DNA from: Pseudomonadota bacterium
GTDB lineage: Bacteria; Pseudomonadota; Alphaproteobacteria; Rhizobiales; Devosiaceae
Direction of reading: 5' to 3'
Assembly: GCA_023430705.1 (NCBI GenBank)
Contig: JAEYZJ010000280.1
Span: 1-8,326, forward strand
DNA length: 8,326 nucleotides
Below are positions 7,518 to 8,326 of the stretch, one piece after another. The notes beneath the pieces are model-generated. The model worked only from the letters and a program-made list of their open reading frames with translations. It made no database searches and was not told the DNA's origin. A program made the translations under genes and the position numbers. Within the stretch, counting starts at the first letter, position 1; every line of letters begins with the position of its first letter.

Positions 7518-7572
7518 GGGCGGAGTCCAGCTGAGCGATCGGGAAGACGGGATCGGTCGAGCGGAAATCCAT
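7471..7572 (-). CDS. Possible 33-residue leader peptide overlapping the ABC-F start
   Basis: An ATG at 7570-7572 opens a 33-codon frame that ends in TGA at 7471-7473, inside codons 15-16 of the ABC-F gene and in a different frame. A purine-rich GGCAGG lies about seven bases before it, a better ribosome site than that of the ABC-F gene itself. The frame falls wholly within the predicted transcript. The peptide starts MDFRSTDPVFPIAQLD and has no recognisable domain. Some antibiotic-responsive ABC-F genes are controlled by short leader frames, which makes coupling or attenuation conceivable, but a chance frame of this length in GC-rich DNA is also likely. Confidence 0.3.
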   Translation of the reverse strand: MDFRSTDPVFPIAQLDSAHAFSRHPDFGCLRNA

Positions 7573-7605
7573 CGGGCACCTGCCTATGGGGTTGCGGATG
7601 GCTGG

Positions 7606-7633
7606 AAGATAGGGAGTGCGGTGGGGGTGTCAA
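7606..7633 (-). promoter_or_regulatory. Promoter of the ABC-F gene
   Basis: On the minus strand a perfect TTGACA -35 (7633-7628, preceded by CC) is followed after 16 bp by TATCTT (7611-7606). Transcription would start near 7599, giving a leader of about 80 nt. It sits between the moaA stop and the ABC-F start, so the ABC-F gene can be transcribed independently of moaA. Confidence 0.6.
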
Positions 7634-7658
7634 GGTGCCTGAGAGGACGTGGCCGGGC

Positions 7659-8326
7659 TCAGCCGCCGGTGACGCTCATGTGGCGCGACAGGCCCCCGGC
7701 GACCGGGACGCCGCGGTCGAGCACGAAGTCGTGGCCCTTGGGCTTGAGCAGCATGGCCCTGTCGAGCGCCTCATCGAGCGCATCGGGGCCGCCCTCGCGG
7801 ATCGCCGCCCGCAGGTCCACCATGTCGTCCTGCCCGAGGCACATGTAGAGCTGCCCGGTGGCCGTGAGGCGCACGCGATTGCAGCTTTCGCAGAAATTGT
7901 GGCTCATCGGCGTGATGAAGCCGATGAGGCCGCCGGTCTCGGCGACGCGGTCGTAGCGCGCCGGGCCGCCGGTGCGATGGCCGGTCGGCTCGAGCGTGTA
8001 CTTCGCCTGGAGCTTTTCGCGCATCTCGCGCAGGGGCAGGTAGGTGTCGACGCGGTCGATCCCGACTTCGCCCAGCGGCATGCCCTCGATCAGCGTCAGC
8101 CCGAAGCCGCGGCCATGCGCCCAGTGCAGCATCGGCTCGATCTCGTCCTCGTTGACGCCGCGCATGGCGACCATGTTGATCTTGATGCGGAGCCCGGCTG
8201 CAACCGCGGCCTCGATGCCGTCGAGGACCTCGGGCAGCCTGCCGCGCCGCGTGATCTGCGCAAAGCGCGCCGCGTCGAGCGTATCGAGCGAGACGTTGAG
8301 CCGCTTCACCCCGGCGCGCGCCAGCC
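7659..8326 (-). CDS. moaA: GTP 3',8-cyclase MoaA, C-terminal part (start off the window)
   Basis: MoaA is the cytoplasmic radical-SAM enzyme that, with MoaC, turns GTP into cyclic pyranopterin monophosphate, the first step of molybdenum cofactor synthesis. The last 221 residues are present; the N-terminal radical-SAM CxxxCxxC motif lies beyond the right edge. The visible part begins in the barrel (LARAGVKRLNVSLDTLD), continues through KINMVAMRGVNEDEI and IEGMPLG, and reaches the C-terminal iron-sulfur site FCESC-N-R with a third cysteine 13 residues later (YMCLGQ), the CxxC-x13-C pattern that holds the GTP-binding 4Fe-4S cluster. The chain ends in the conserved Gly-Gly tail (SVTGG) required for activity in characterised MoaA proteins. 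The reading frame is open to the window edge; the GTG at 8307-8309 is an internal valine, not a start. No other moa or moe gene is visible. The ABC-F gene follows 141 nt downstream with its own promoter. Confidence 0.95.
   Translation of the reverse strand, partial: LARAGVKRLNVSLDTLDAARFAQITRRGRLPEVLDGIEAAVAAGLRIKINMVAMRGVNEDEIEPMLHWAHGRGFGLTLIEGMPLGEVGIDRVDTYLPLREMREKLQAKYTLEPTGHRTGGPARYDRVAETGGLIGFITPMSHNFCESCNRVRLTATGQLYMCLGQDDMVDLRAAIREGGPDALDEALDRAMLLKPKGHDFVLDRGVPVAGGLSRHMSVTGG

Noticed and set aside
7659..8309. Complete small protein starting at GTG 8309
   Set aside because: The frame continues in register to the window edge with MoaA sequence, and the valine lies inside a conserved MoaA strand, so the gene is cut, not short.

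Overview
The window is GC-rich chromosomal DNA (roughly two-thirds G+C by eye) from an alphaproteobacterium. The evidence is a PleC/DivJ/PdhS-type sensor kinase, an Lrp regulator of the common alphaproteobacterial type, a soluble double-PAS chemoreceptor, and CtrA-type binding motifs (TTAA-N7-TTAA, with TTAACCAT). Phage genes, insertion sequences, tRNA or rRNA genes and CRISPR repeats were not seen. Most genes look like ordinary core or soft-core genes.

Layout. 1-1500 (minus) is a six-helix membrane histidine kinase whose last residues run off the left edge. 1501-1658 is a divergent control region. 1659-2285 (plus) is a membrane-anchored or exported staphylococcal-nuclease-like protein. 2395-2874 (plus) is an Lrp/AsnC regulator with its own promoter and a cluster of TTTGCG/CGCAA half-sites. 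2875-3309 is a 435-base region without a gene; it is less GC-rich than its surroundings, rich in inverted repeats, and contains a perfect CtrA site. 3310-5067 (plus) is a cytoplasmic chemoreceptor with a tandem PAS duplication. 5144-5914 (plus) is a short-chain dehydrogenase. 5943-7517 (minus) is an ABC-F ATPase, convergent with the dehydrogenase. 7659-8326 (minus) is the C-terminal part of MoaA (molybdenum cofactor synthesis), cut by the right edge.

How the parts may connect. The kinase belongs to the family that feeds the DivK-CtrA pathway. Both the kinase gene and the chemoreceptor gene have a TTAACCAT-containing CtrA-like motif about 75 nt upstream of the start codon, pointing toward the gene, and the two 19-bp sites match at 15 positions. 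This suggests, but does not prove, that a cell-cycle or motility regulon includes both signalling genes. The ABC-F gene has a good sigma-70-type promoter of its own, and a 33-codon upstream reading frame overlaps its start. No wholly new system is evident; the best leads are the paired CtrA-like promoters, the structured region before the chemoreceptor, and the ABC-F leader.
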